Shown one piece after another: positions 52,086 through 63,835 of a DNA stretch of 64,000 nt (position 1 is its first letter; each line of letters starts with the position of its first letter). Source of the DNA: an uncultured Roseicyclus sp. (GTDB lineage Bacteria; Pseudomonadota; Alphaproteobacteria; Rhodobacterales; Rhodobacteraceae); contig CANLEH010000001.1 in the NCBI GenBank assembly GCA_947489665.1, positions 1,150,501-1,214,500 on the forward strand, in the 5' to 3' direction. A program made the position numbers and the translations under genes. Below the pieces are notes generated by a model. The model was not told the DNA's origin, searched no databases, and saw only the letters and a list, made by a program, of their open reading frames with translations.

Positions 52086-52571
52086 TTACTGATCCGCCTC
52101 AAGCAACGTGTCCGGTGCAATCCAGCGTGTGGCGCACCATAGGACGAGGGCGTGCAGCGCTACGATGGGCGACAGGATCAGCATCGCACCTATCGCCGCC
52201 GCCGTCGGGTCGAGCAGCTGATAAATCAACCCGATCGCAAGGGGGAGAAAAACTGACGCAAGCAGTGCCACGGCCCATCCCGCAAAGCCCAACCGCATGG
52301 CCCATGCCCCGAGGAGCAGGGCTGCGGGAACGGCGTATATGCCGACAAACGGGGCCAAAACAGCCAGGCCGGAAAAGGAGCCAATGACCTGGAAGGCCGG
52401 TATCTCGGTCTGCGCCCCGAGCAACAGGAAAGGAAGCCCGACAGCAAGCATGATCGCAGCCGGCCCGAGCAAGGCGGTAAGGCCAATCTTTACCAAGGCC
52501 CGGGCGGTCAGATGACGATGCCCAAAACGGCGTGACCGGAAGGCAGGCGTGAAAAATCGGGCTTTGCTCAT
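52086..52571 (-). CDS. Hypothetical membrane protein
   Basis: About 4 TM segments; start MSKARFFTPAF inferred. Confidence 0.65.
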   Translation of the reverse strand: MSKARFFTPAFRSRRFGHRHLTARALVKIGLTALLGPAAIMLAVGLPFLLLGAQTEIPAFQVIGSFSGLAVLAPFVGIYAVPAALLLGAWAMRLGFAGWAVALLASVFLPLAIGLIYQLLDPTAAAIGAMLILSPIVALHALVLWCATRWIAPDTLLEADQ

Positions 52572-53058
52572 GTCGCGGAGTTCAGAGACTTGGTCATGAT
52601 CTGGACGTGCAGGATGAATGCGCCCGGTCCGTTTGCCGAGTCTAGGGGCACGTCGGCGCGTCGGTCCAATCGCCATCCCTCACGTTCGTAGAAACGAATG
52701 GCGCGGGCATTTTCGATGACGACATCCAGCCAAGCCTCAGCCACGCCTGCAGCGGCCAGGCGGCGCTCCGCATCCTTAAGAAGGTCGGAGGCGAGACCGG
52801 ATCCACGCGCGGCGGGCGCCACGAACAATTGCTGCATCTCGTCCTCGCGAATAACGCAAAGCCCCAAAGGCGCGCCGATTGGCCCGGCTGTGCGCAATGT
52901 GTCCAGCATCAGGGGAAGACGCATTTGAAAGTCGGCCAGTGTGCGAAGATTTACCAGCGCCGCCGGGACATGCGCGGCATGGGCTTCGTGCCACGCGTCA
53001 TGCCAGAGTTGTGCCAGTGGGGCGAGGTCGTCCTCGACCGCTTGTCTGATGGTGTCTC

Positions 53059-53062
<4 letters not shown>
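52568..53062 (-). CDS. GNAT-family N-acetyltransferase (GTG start)
   Basis: MQQLFVAPAARGSGLASDLLKDAERRLAAAG...NARAIRFYEREGW. Confidence 0.87.
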
Positions 53063-54483
<1,421 letters not shown>

Positions 54484-54813
54484 ATTCTGATCTCCTTGTT
54501 CCTGTCTCTTACATATGTCGTTTTGGGTCAGGTGCGACACCCCGTCTCGCCTGGACGGTGGAATTCTGCGGGGACGGGTATTCGGCTGCTGAAAAGCGAA
54601 TGTTTTCAAAGGATAGAACCCCTGCGCGCATCGCTTTGCGACACGCATTCGAGTCTTCAGGCGCGCCTGCGTCACACCCTTGCCTGAGACAATTTACGCC
54701 ACTGCCTTGCGCGTTCGCACGCGATATGGTCTGGCCAAATCGGAACAGGACCGGCTGCGACCGGTGGGCATTCCCCCGCCGCGAACGACCGAACGGACAA
54801 CAGGACAGACCAC

Positions 54814-55704
54814 ATGGCACTTCGCACGAAGCTCAGCGGCCTTTGGGCCGCGCTTGGCGCAACCCTTACGGCGACCGCCGTTTCCGCGCAGACCACCGGG
54901 ATGCGTGAAGGACTGGAAATCATCGGTGCGCCGATCCCCGGCGGCACGGATTTTCAACCGGGCGTAACCGAAGGCGCAATCGACATCCGCGCGCTTGACG
55001 GCTTTCTGCACATCATCGCAATCATCATCACGGTGTTCGTGCTTGGCCTGATGCTTTGGGTGGCTGTGAAGCACAATGCAAAGGCCAACCCCAAGCCCGC
55101 GACCTTCTCGCACAACACGCCGATCGAGGTGACGTGGACGCTTGTGCCGCTGTTGATCCTTGTGGTGATCGGGGCCTTCTCGCTGCCCGTTCTGTTCAAG
55201 CAGCAAACGATCCCAGAGGCGGATGTCGTTGTGCGTGCCACGGGCTATCAATGGTACTGGGGCTATGAGTATCCGGAAGAGGGCATCTCCTACGACAGCT
55301 TCATGCTGAACGAGGATGAGCTGCTGGATTACGGTTATAGCCGCGATGAATATCTGCTGGCCACCGACACTGCGGTTGTTGTTCCGACGGGTCAGACGGT
55401 TGTGGTTCAGGTCACTGCCGCAGACGTGATCCATTCCTGGACGATCCCCGCCTTCGGCGTGAAACAGGACGGAGTTCCGGGTCGCCTCGCAGAACTGCAC
55501 TTCAACGTCGAGCCGGGGCAGGAAGGCATTTACTTCGGCCAGTGTTCTGAGCTGTGCGGTGCGGCGCATGCCTACATGCCGATCACGGTGTTCGCTGTAA
55601 CGCCTGAGGAATATGAGGCGTGGTTGGCGGGTGAAGCGGCTGAATTTGCGTCGCTCGAAGGAGCGCGCGCGCCGCGTTACATCGAACTGGCCTCCGCCGA
55701 GTAA
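54814..55704 (+). CDS. ctaC: Cytochrome c oxidase subunit II
   Basis: ATGYQWYWGYEYPEEG, VIHSWTIPAFGVKQD, GQCSELCGAAHAYMPI (CuA site). Confidence 0.96.
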   Translation: MALRTKLSGLWAALGATLTATAVSAQTTGMREGLEIIGAPIPGGTDFQPGVTEGAIDIRALDGFLHIIAIIITVFVLGLMLWVAVKHNAKANPKPATFSHNTPIEVTWTLVPLLILVVIGAFSLPVLFKQQTIPEADVVVRATGYQWYWGYEYPEEGISYDSFMLNEDELLDYGYSRDEYLLATDTAVVVPTGQTVVVQVTAADVIHSWTIPAFGVKQDGVPGRLAELHFNVEPGQEGIYFGQCSELCGAAHAYMPITVFAVTPEEYEAWLAGEAAEFASLEGARAPRYIELASAE

Positions 55705-55713
55705 GCCTGAGCC

Positions 55714-56649
55714 ATGAGCGATTACACCGCACAAACGGCGACCGAGACCCGCACCGCTGAAAGCGAGGCGGGCTTCGGCGATTATCTGGCGCTGCTCAAG
55801 CCGCGGGTGATGTCGCTTGTCGTGTTCACTGCGCTGGTCGGCCTGCTGGTTGCGCCCGGCGGTGTGTCGCCGATGATCGGCTTCACGGCGATCCTGTTCA
55901 TTGCCTTGGGGGCAGGGGCCTCTGGAGCGCTGAATATGTGGTATGACGCCGACATTGATGCGGTGATGAAGCGCACGGCCAAGCGGCCTGTGCCAGCGGG
56001 TAAAGTGCCCGCCGGTGAGGCGCTGACGCTGGGACTTTGGTTGTCTGCAATATCCGTGATCATGCTGGGGCTTGCGACCAACTGGGTCGCTGCGAGCCTT
56101 CTGGCGTTCACCATTTTCTTCTACGCCGTCGTCTACACGATGTGGCTGAAGCGGGCGACGCCGCAGAACATTGTCATTGGTGGCGCGGCTGGGGCCTTCC
56201 CGCCGGTGATCGGATGGGCGGCTGTGACGGGTGATGTATCCATCGCCTCAGTCCTGATGTTCGGCTTGATCTTCATGTGGACACCGCCGCATTTCTGGGC
56301 GCTCGCGCTGTTCATGAAGTCGGACTATCACAAGGCCGATGTGCCGATGCTGACGGTGACCCATGGCCGCGCGGAGACGCGCAAGCAAATCCTGATCTAC
56401 ACGGTTTTGCTAGTCCCCGTTGCCCTGGGTCTTGCGTTCACCGCAGTGGCCGGGCCGGTCTATCTGGCCGCTGCCGTTGTCCTGAATGCGATCTTCCTGA
56501 AAGGCGCATGGGACATCTGGCGACGCGACGAAGAGGCTGCAGAAGCAGACGGATACCTGGTTGAGAAGAAAGTCTTCAAATTCTCACTCCTCTACCTGTT
56601 CCTGCATTTCGGTGCCTTGCTTGTTGATGCGATCTGGAGGCTGATCTGA
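55714..56649 (+). CDS. ctaB: Protoheme IX farnesyltransferase
   Basis: [41 protein letters not shown]. Confidence 0.96.
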   Translation: MSDYTAQTATETRTAESEAGFGDYLALLKPRVMSLVVFTALVGLLVAPGGVSPMIGFTAILFIALGAGASGALNMWYDADIDAVMKRTAKRPVPAGKVPAGEALTLGLWLSAISVIMLGLATNWVAASLLAFTIFFYAVVYTMWLKRATPQNIVIGGAAGAFPPVIGWAAVTGDVSIASVLMFGLIFMWTPPHFWALALFMKSDYHKADVPMLTVTHGRAETRKQILIYTVLLVPVALGLAFTAVAGPVYLAAAVVLNAIFLKGAWDIWRRDEEAAEADGYLVEKKVFKFSLLYLFLHFGALLVDAIWRLI

Positions 56650-56846
56650 TGCCCTTGGCTGAAACGCACGAGATCCACAAACGCCGCTTTGGCCGCAACT
56701 TTGGCACGGCGCTTTGCCTTGTCGGGTTCTGCGCCGTGGTGTTCGGTTTGACCATCGCAAAGGTCCGGGAAGGCAGCCTGTTGGAAGCCCATGACCATCA
56801 ACCGCGCGCCTCGGCCCTTCCGATTTCGGAGGAGTTGAGCCAGTGA
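56649..56846 (+). CDS. Small single-TM protein within cta operon
   Basis: 65 aa; overlaps ctaB and ctaG; ETHEIHKRRFGRNFGTALCLVGFCAVVFGLTIAKVREG. Confidence 0.75.
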   Translation: MPLAETHEIHKRRFGRNFGTALCLVGFCAVVFGLTIAKVREGSLLEAHDHQPRASALPISEELSQ

Positions 56847-57421
56847 GCGATCGGCGCGCCATGGATCCCAAGGCCAAGACCGTCCTGCAACTTCTGGGCG
56901 TGATCTGCTTTATGGGCGCGCTCACCGTTGCGGCGGTGCCGTTTTACGATTGGTTCTGCCGTGTCACAGGCTTCGGTGGCGCGACGGTGCAGGCCGATGC
57001 GGGCAGCGATGTGATCCTGGATCAGGAAATCCGCATCCGCTTTGCCGCCAACACTGCGCGCGACATGCCGTGGGAGTTCCGCCCCATGGAGCCTCATGTG
57101 GACATCCGCATCGGCGAGACCGGGCTGGCCTTCTACGAGGCCTACAACCCGACGAGCGAGCCGATTGCAGGCACCGCCAGCTTCAACGTCGCCCCATTCG
57201 ATGTGGGCGGCTATTTCGTGAAGATCGCCTGCTTCTGCTTTGAGCTTCAGGTGCTTCAGCCCGGTGAACGGGTCGAGATGCCCGTGACCTTCTTTGTCGA
57301 CCCCGAGATCCTTGATGATCCGACGGTGCGCGACACGCCCGCAATAACCCTGTCCTATACGTTCCACGTAACGGACATGCCCGAAAACGACGACTACGCC
57401 GCGCTTGACGCAGGCAACTGA
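56843..57421 (+). CDS. ctaG: Cytochrome c oxidase assembly protein CtaG/Cox11
   Basis: [44 protein letters not shown]. Confidence 0.95.
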   Translation: MSDRRAMDPKAKTVLQLLGVICFMGALTVAAVPFYDWFCRVTGFGGATVQADAGSDVILDQEIRIRFAANTARDMPWEFRPMEPHVDIRIGETGLAFYEAYNPTSEPIAGTASFNVAPFDVGGYFVKIACFCFELQVLQPGERVEMPVTFFVDPEILDDPTVRDTPAITLSYTFHVTDMPENDDYAALDAGN

Positions 57422-57443
57422 ACGACAGACCGGAGAGACCACA

Positions 57444-58253
57444 ATGGCCCACGTCAAAAAGCACGACTATCACATCCTGCAGCCCTCGATCTGGCCGCTC
57501 GTGGCCGCAATTGGCGCGTTTGCGATGCTGTTTGGGGCGGTGAACTGGATGCATTCCGGCAGCCCTTGGCTGTTCCTCGCCGGGTTCGCTGCGGTGCTCT
57601 ACGTGATGTTCGCCTGGTGGTCGGACGTGGTCAGCGAAAGCCATGATGGCGATCACACACCGGTTGTGCGCCTTGGCCTGCGCTACGGCTTCATCATGTT
57701 CATCATGTCCGAGGTGATGTTCTTTGTCGCCTGGTTCTGGGCCTTCTTCAAACACGCGATCTTCCCGATGAGCGAGTACGAGGCCTCCACCTACGTCACG
57801 CCTGAGATCTACATCGTCGACCCGTTTCACCTGCCGCTGATCAACACTTTGATTCTGCTTTTGTCGGGCTGCCTTGTGACCTGGGCGCACCACGCGCTGG
57901 TCCACGGTGGGTCCCGCAAGGACGTGGCGACCGGCCTGATCGGTGCGGTTGTGTTGGGTGTGCTGTTCACCGCCCTTCAGGCCTATGAATATTACGAACT
58001 GATCGTGCATCATCACTGGGATTTCATTGATGGCGACCGGTTCTATTCGACCTTCTTCATGGCGACCGGCTTCCACGGCTTCCACGTGGTGATCGGCACG
58101 ATCTTCCTGTTCATCTGTTGGCTGCGGGTCCGTTCGGGTCACTTCACGGCTGAAAAGCATGTCGGGTTTGAGGCGGCTGCCTGGTACTGGCACTTTGTGG
58201 ACGTTGTCTGGCTGTTCCTTTTCCTGGCCGTGTACATCTGGGGCCAAGGCTAA
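57444..58253 (+). CDS. ctaE: Cytochrome c oxidase subunit III
   Basis: [39 protein letters not shown]. Confidence 0.96.
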   Translation: MAHVKKHDYHILQPSIWPLVAAIGAFAMLFGAVNWMHSGSPWLFLAGFAAVLYVMFAWWSDVVSESHDGDHTPVVRLGLRYGFIMFIMSEVMFFVAWFWAFFKHAIFPMSEYEASTYVTPEIYIVDPFHLPLINTLILLLSGCLVTWAHHALVHGGSRKDVATGLIGAVVLGVLFTALQAYEYYELIVHHHWDFIDGDRFYSTFFMATGFHGFHVVIGTIFLFICWLRVRSGHFTAEKHVGFEAAAWYWHFVDVVWLFLFLAVYIWGQG

Positions 58254-58266
58254 GTTGTCCGGGTTC

Positions 58267-58319
58267 GGGCGGGAATGGCAGAGCGCCCACCCGCCCACCC
58301 CGCTCTGCCCTTCCCGCCC
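58267..58319. repeat. 53-bp hairpin with G-quadruplex-motif loop, copy 2
   Basis: 19-bp stem (one mismatch) GGGCGGGAATGGCAGAGCG / CGCTCTGCCCTTCCCGCCC flanking 15-nt loop CCCACCCGCCCACCC. Confidence 0.85.
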
Positions 58320-58403
58320 TTCGCGGAACGGATAGGTCGCAGTTTTAGATCCAATGAAAGAGGCCTGCCATGCGGTGGGCCTTTCGATTTCAAGGAGGGG
58401 CCG

Positions 58404-59072
58404 GTGCGCGCACGGTTGATTACTGTGACTTTGTTCGGTCTGATCGGGGCGGCCATTCTGGTCAGTCTCGGCGTGTGGCAGCTACAACGCCTCGCCTGGA
58501 AAGAGGACGTTCTGGCCGAAATTGACGGCCGAATTGCAGCGGCGCCGGTTCCGGTGCCAGTCGAACCTGACCCAGAGGCTGACCGGTTCTTGCCCGTGCA
58601 GGCGCAAGGCATCCTGGATGGCGATCCCCTGCGGGTTCTTGTATCTGTCCAAGGGTCTGGTCCCGGTTATCGCCTGATCTCGGCATTCGAGACGGAAGGC
58701 CGCCGCGTCTTGCTTGATCGCGGTTTTTTGGCGGAAGGTGTCGCCCTTCCCGACCCTATCGAGGATCAGGTCACAATCACCGGCAATCTCCATTGGCCGG
58801 ACGAAGTGGATGGCTTCACGCCTGACCCCGACACCGCCCGCAATCAATGGTTCGCCCGCGATGTGGACGCCATCGCCGCCCATCTTGGGACGGAACCGGT
58901 TTTCATCGTGCTGCGCGAAATGTCGGTGTCAGACGCGCCCGTGACGCCTTTGCCCGTGACGTCCGAGGGTATTCCGAACAACCATCTGGGCTATGCAATC
59001 CAGTGGTTCGGGCTTGCGCTTGTCTGGTTGGGGATGACAGCGTTCCTGGCTTGGCGTATCACGCGGACCTAA
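58404..59072 (+). CDS. SURF1 family cytochrome oxidase biogenesis protein (GTG start)
   Basis: GVWQLQRLAWKEDVLAEIDGRI, HLGYAIQWFGLALVWLGM; SD AGGAGGGG. Confidence 0.92.
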   Translation: MRARLITVTLFGLIGAAILVSLGVWQLQRLAWKEDVLAEIDGRIAAAPVPVPVEPDPEADRFLPVQAQGILDGDPLRVLVSVQGSGPGYRLISAFETEGRRVLLDRGFLAEGVALPDPIEDQVTITGNLHWPDEVDGFTPDPDTARNQWFARDVDAIAAHLGTEPVFIVLREMSVSDAPVTPLPVTSEGIPNNHLGYAIQWFGLALVWLGMTAFLAWRITRT

Positions 59073-59090
59073 CGGCTTAGAGGAATTCCG

Positions 59091-60488
59091 ATGCGATATG
59101 TTTCGACCAGGGGGACGGCCCCTGATCTGAGCTTTGAAGAGGCGATGCTGACCGGCCTTGCCCGCGACGGCGGCCTGTATGTGCCTGCCGAAATTCCCAC
59201 CTTGTCGCAGGGTGACATCGCCGCGATGGCGGGCCTGTCGTATGAAGAGATCGCCTACCGTGTGATGCGGCCTTTCATCGGCGATACGTTCACGGACGCC
59301 GAGTTCGCGGACCTGATTGAAAAGGCCTATGCTGGCTTTGGCCATGACGCCCGCGCGCCGCTTACGCAGCTTCAGCCGAACCACTTCCTGCTGGAACTAT
59401 TCCACGGACCGACGCTTGCCTTCAAAGACTTCGCAATGCAGCTGATCGGCCAGATGTTCCAGAAGGCGCTTGGCCGTCGTGGGGAGCGTGTGACGATTGT
59501 GGGTGCGACCTCCGGCGATACCGGCTCGGCCGCGATGGAGGCGTTCCGCGGCCTCGACAATGTTGACGTGTTCATCATGTACCCCCATGGCCGCGTGTCC
59601 GACGTGCAGCGTCGCCAGATGACAACCGTGACTGAGGGCAATGCGCACGCGCTTGCCGTCACGGGCGATTTCGACACCTGCCAGGCACGCCTGAAGGACA
59701 TGTTCAACCATTTCGAATTCCGCGACCGCGTGAAGCTGGCTGGTGTGAACTCGATCAACTGGGGTCGTGTTCTGGCGCAGGTTGTCTACTTCTTCTCGGC
59801 CGCTGTTTCGCTTGGCGCGCCGCATCGGCCCGTGTCCTTCTGTGTGCCCACTGGCAATTTCGGCGACATCTTCGCGGGCTATGTGGCCAAGCGGATGGGC
59901 CTGCCCATCGGCAAGCTGGTGATTGCGACGAACCAGAACGATATCCTGCACCGGGCCATGGTCTCGGGCGGCTATGTGACCGAAGGCGTGACGCCGTCGA
60001 TCAGCCCGTCGATGGACATCCAGGTCAGCTCGAATTTCGAGCGGGCCTTGTTCGACGCCTATGGCCGCGATGGCGCGGCCGTGGCGCAGTTGATGGACGA
60101 ATTGAAGCGAGGCGGGTTCAAGATCAGCCAAGGTGCGATTGATGCCTTGCGGGATGATTTTGCCAGTGGACGGGCCAGCGAGGCTGAAACCAGTGCGATG
60201 ATTGCGCGCGCATTGCCCGAGATGGGCGAGCTTTTGTGCCCCCATTCCGCCGTGGGCGTGCATGTGGCGCAGAGCCATTTGGGTACCACACCGCTGGTCA
60301 CGCTCGCGACCGCACATCCTGCAAAATTCCCCGATGCGGTTGAGGCGGCATCGGGTATTCACCCACCGTTGCCCGCACGCATGGCCGACCTGTTCGACCG
60401 GCCGGAACGGATTACGCGGGTCGAGGATGATCTGGCCGCCATCGAGGCGATCATCGAAGCCCGTATCAAAGGAGACGTTTTCGCGTGA
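59091..60488 (+). CDS. thrC: Threonine synthase
   Basis: MRYVSTRGTAPDLSFEEAMLTGLARDGGLYVP, FHGPTLAFKDFAMQ. Confidence 0.96.
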   Translation: MRYVSTRGTAPDLSFEEAMLTGLARDGGLYVPAEIPTLSQGDIAAMAGLSYEEIAYRVMRPFIGDTFTDAEFADLIEKAYAGFGHDARAPLTQLQPNHFLLELFHGPTLAFKDFAMQLIGQMFQKALGRRGERVTIVGATSGDTGSAAMEAFRGLDNVDVFIMYPHGRVSDVQRRQMTTVTEGNAHALAVTGDFDTCQARLKDMFNHFEFRDRVKLAGVNSINWGRVLAQVVYFFSAAVSLGAPHRPVSFCVPTGNFGDIFAGYVAKRMGLPIGKLVIATNQNDILHRAMVSGGYVTEGVTPSISPSMDIQVSSNFERALFDAYGRDGAAVAQLMDELKRGGFKISQGAIDALRDDFASGRASEAETSAMIARALPEMGELLCPHSAVGVHVAQSHLGTTPLVTLATAHPAKFPDAVEAASGIHPPLPARMADLFDRPERITRVEDDLAAIEAIIEARIKGDVFA

Positions 60489-61747
60489 CGGTCGAAATTC
60501 ACACGCTGCCCAACGGAATGCGCATCGTGACCGAACATATGCCCGGGCTGGAATCTGCCGCACTCGGCGTTTGGGTGTCTGCCGGCGGTCGCCATGAGAC
60601 GGTCGAGCAAAACGGCATCGCACATTTCCTTGAGCATATGGCGTTCAAGGGCACGCAGCGGCGTACCTCGCTGCAAATTGCCGAGGAAATTGAAGATGTT
60701 GGTGGCTATATCAACGCCTATACCAGCCGCGAGGTTACAGCTTACTACGCGCGTGTTTTGCGAAATGACGTGCCGCTCGCGCTAGATCTGATCGCCGACA
60801 TCGTCCTCAACCCCATTTTCGACCCGCGCGAGATTGAAGTTGAGCGCGGCGTGATCTTACAAGAAATCGGGCAGGCGGCGGATACGCCCGACGACATTAT
60901 CTTCGACTGGCTGCAAGAGCAGGCTTTCCCCGAACAGCCCCTTGGGCGCACGATCCTTGGCCCGGCGGAGCGTGTGCGCGCCTTCGACCGTGCCGACTTC
61001 GATCAGTTCATCGGCCAGCATTACGGGCCGGAACAGTTGATCCTTTCGGCGGCTGGCGCCGTTGATCACGACGAGGTTGTGCGGCTGGCAGAGGCGGCAT
61101 TTGGTCATCTAAAACCTGTTGCGGGCGGCATTCCCTTGCCTGGCCAATTCGCGGGCGGTGAGGCGCGCGTGGTGAAGGGGCTCGAACAGGCCCATTTCAC
61201 CTTGGCGCTTGAGGCGCCGGGTTATCGTTCCGATGAAATTTACGCGGCTCAGATTTTTGCGACGGCCTTGGGCGGCGGCATGTCTTCGCGCTTGTTCCAG
61301 GAGATCCGCGAAAAGCGCGGGCTGTGCTACACGATCTATTCACAGGTTGGCAGCTACGACGACACCGGTCTTTTGACGATCTATGCAGGCACCTCCGGCG
61401 AGGATGTGGCGGAGTTGGTGGGGCTGACCATCGACGAATTGAAGCGGTCGGCAGATACAATGACGGAAGCCGAACTTGCGCGCGCGCGCGCGCAAATGAA
61501 AGCCGGGCTGTTGATGGGGCTGGAATCGCCTTCTTCTCGCGCCGAACGATTGGCACGGCTCGTGGCGATCTGGAACCGGGTGCCGGGGCTTGAAGAAACC
61601 GTGGCCAAAATCGATGCCGTCACGCTCGACGCCCTGAAGGCGCAAGCGGGCGTCTTGGGGGCGACGGGCCGCGCAGCCATGGCGCTTTACGGGCCGGTGG
61701 ACAAAGCCCCAACCCTTGATCAAGTCACGGAGCGTCTGGCCGCCTGA
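60485..61747 (+). CDS. M16-family zinc peptidase
   Basis: HFLEHMAFKGTQRR (HxxEH), EIEDVGGYINAYTSREVTAYYARVL. Confidence 0.95.
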   Translation: MTVEIHTLPNGMRIVTEHMPGLESAALGVWVSAGGRHETVEQNGIAHFLEHMAFKGTQRRTSLQIAEEIEDVGGYINAYTSREVTAYYARVLRNDVPLALDLIADIVLNPIFDPREIEVERGVILQEIGQAADTPDDIIFDWLQEQAFPEQPLGRTILGPAERVRAFDRADFDQFIGQHYGPEQLILSAAGAVDHDEVVRLAEAAFGHLKPVAGGIPLPGQFAGGEARVVKGLEQAHFTLALEAPGYRSDEIYAAQIFATALGGGMSSRLFQEIREKRGLCYTIYSQVGSYDDTGLLTIYAGTSGEDVAELVGLTIDELKRSADTMTEAELARARAQMKAGLLMGLESPSSRAERLARLVAIWNRVPGLEETVAKIDAVTLDALKAQAGVLGATGRAAMALYGPVDKAPTLDQVTERLAA

Positions 61748-62331
61748 TGATCGCGCGCAAACGCAATCTGCGCCTTGAAACAGAACGCCTGACGTTGCGC
61801 CTGCCGCGTCACGCGGATTTCAGGCTGTGGTCTGCATTGCGCCAACAAAGCCGCGATTTTCTGACCCCGTGGGAGCCGACCTGGGCCGATGATCATCTGA
61901 CTCGGAAAAGCTTCACCGCCCGCGTTTATTGGGCGCAACGGTCCGTCAACCAGGGCTCGGCGGTGCCGCTCTTTATCCTGCGTCGGTCTGATGATGCGCT
62001 GCTTGGGGCCATCACACTCGACAATATGCGGCGGGGGCCTGCGCAATCCGCGACGTTGGGGTATTGGATTGGTCTGCCATTTGTCCGGCAAGGCTATATG
62101 CGTGAGGCAATCGGGGCGGTGTCGCACTATGCGTTTCGCGCATTGGACCTGTCGCGGTTGGAGGCGGCCTGCCTGCCTGAGAACGCCGCATCCCGGGGCG
62201 TTCTGGAGAAGTCCGGCTTCAAATATGAAGGCGTTGCGCAAAGCTATCTGCAGATCAACGGCCGATGGCGCAACCACGTGCTTTACGCCAATCTGCGCCA
62301 TGATCGGCGCGGAAAGACGGATGTAGGGTGA
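61747..62331 (+). CDS. GNAT-family N-acetyltransferase (RimJ-like)
   Basis: LRLETERLTLRLPRHADFRLWSALR...ATLGYWIGLPFVRQGYMREAI. Confidence 0.9.
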   Translation: MIARKRNLRLETERLTLRLPRHADFRLWSALRQQSRDFLTPWEPTWADDHLTRKSFTARVYWAQRSVNQGSAVPLFILRRSDDALLGAITLDNMRRGPAQSATLGYWIGLPFVRQGYMREAIGAVSHYAFRALDLSRLEAACLPENAASRGVLEKSGFKYEGVAQSYLQINGRWRNHVLYANLRHDRRGKTDVG

Positions 62332-62362
62332 CGGGCCAACGGTGTTGGACTAAGTCTGGACC

Positions 62363-63754
62363 ATGGATTTTCTGGATCAGTTGAAGCAAGCGCTGCCTGC
62401 CGAGGCCTTCCGCGACGTGGGCGCGCAATACCTTGAGGAACCGCGGGGGCGCTGGCAGGGGCAGGCCTTGGCTGTCTGCGCGCCGCGCTCGACGAAAGAG
62501 GTCTCCAACCTACTGAAATTATGCAACGAATCGCGGGTGCCTGTGGTGCCCTATTCCGGTGGGACGGGTCTGGTCGGCGGCCAGATCAAGGAAGATGGGC
62601 CAGCGCCGGTCTTGTTGTCGCTTGAGCGCATGAACGCGATCCGCGCGTTTGATGCGGAGGCCGGGACACTGACGATAGAGGCGGGCGCCGTTTTGCAGGA
62701 CGTCCATGGGATCGCAGAGGATGAGGGCTGGGTCTTTCCGCTGACATTGGCGAGCCAAGGTTCCGCGCGGATCGGTGGATTACTGGCCACGAATGCGGGT
62801 GGTGTGAATGTGATCCGTTACGGCAACGCGCGCGATCTGGTTTTGGGGATTGAGGCCGTTCTGGCGGACGGGACAGGAGTTAACACGCTGTCTCCACTGA
62901 GAAAAAACAACACGGGCTACGATCTGCGGCACCTTCTGATCGGCTCGGAAGGGACGCTTGGCGTCATCACGGCGGCGTCTCTGCGGCTGTTCCCGAAACC
63001 ATCTCAGACCGGTGCGGCCATGATGGCGGTTGCGTCACCGGAGGCCGCGTTGGGGCTTTTGCGACTGGCGCAGAAAGAGGTTGGGGAGGGGATTTCGGCC
63101 TTTGAGCTGATCGGAAAGATGGGCTTCGATTTCCTTTCTGAAGTTGGGCCGGAGGTTCGGCAACCGTTTGAAAACATTCCACAATGGTGCTGCCTGATCG
63201 ATCTGGGCCTGGCCCATGGAAGCTGCGAGGAGGCACTTTTTCGGGTGTTTGAAAAAGCCGCCGAAGAGGGGCTGGTTAGCGATGGCGTCATCGCGCAGTC
63301 CGAACAGCAACGCGCGGACTTCTGGGCGATACGGGAGAATATTCCGGAGGCGAACCGACGGATCGGTTCGGTCTCATCGCATGATATCTCCGTTCCGGTG
63401 GGGCGCATTCCCGAATTCATTGAAAAAGCGCCTGGCCGCTTGGCGGACATAAATGCGTTCAGAATCAACTGCTTCGGCCATATGGGCGACGGGAATTTGC
63501 ATTACAACGTCTTCCCGGTGTCCGGAAAATCCCGCGCGGATCATGAGCATGATCGCGGCGCTGTGAAGGAATGCGTGCACGATTTGGCGCATGAATTGGG
63601 CGGGTCCGTCAGCGCAGAACACGGGATCGGGCGGCTGAAAGTGGGGGATCTTGAGCGTTATGGCGATCCCGGCAAACTGGCCGCGATGCGGGCCATCAAA
63701 GCAGCGCTGGATCCGAACGGGATTCTGAATCCGGGTGCGGTGCTGCGCGCCTGA
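62363..63754 (+). CDS. FAD-binding oxidase (GlcD / D-2-hydroxyacid dehydrogenase type)
   Basis: VPVVPYSGGTGLVGGQ, GSARIGGLLATNAGGVNVIRYGN, GSEGTLGVITAASLRL. Confidence 0.92.
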   Translation: MDFLDQLKQALPAEAFRDVGAQYLEEPRGRWQGQALAVCAPRSTKEVSNLLKLCNESRVPVVPYSGGTGLVGGQIKEDGPAPVLLSLERMNAIRAFDAEAGTLTIEAGAVLQDVHGIAEDEGWVFPLTLASQGSARIGGLLATNAGGVNVIRYGNARDLVLGIEAVLADGTGVNTLSPLRKNNTGYDLRHLLIGSEGTLGVITAASLRLFPKPSQTGAAMMAVASPEAALGLLRLAQKEVGEGISAFELIGKMGFDFLSEVGPEVRQPFENIPQWCCLIDLGLAHGSCEEALFRVFEKAAEEGLVSDGVIAQSEQQRADFWAIRENIPEANRRIGSVSSHDISVPVGRIPEFIEKAPGRLADINAFRINCFGHMGDGNLHYNVFPVSGKSRADHEHDRGAVKECVHDLAHELGGSVSAEHGIGRLKVGDLERYGDPGKLAAMRAIKAALDPNGILNPGAVLRA

Positions 63755-63756
63755 AT

Positions 63757-63831
63757 TGCGTTCCCCTGAACGGAAATACGTTCAACTGAACGCATTTTTT
63801 CAGAAAAGTGCGTTCAGTTGAGCAGAGTTTG
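63757..63831. repeat. 75-bp triple-palindrome intergenic element, copy B (plus orientation)
   Basis: Modules GTTCCCCTGAAC / GTTCAACTGAAC / GTTCAGTTGAGC at 63760, 63780 and 63812; same backbone as copy A. Confidence 0.85.
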
Positions 63832-63835
63832 CCGC

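Noticed and set aside
61483-61496. GCGCGCGCGCGCGC run
   Set aside because: Short dinucleotide run in frame within the M16 peptidase; expected by chance in a high-GC genome, with no evidence of phase variation.
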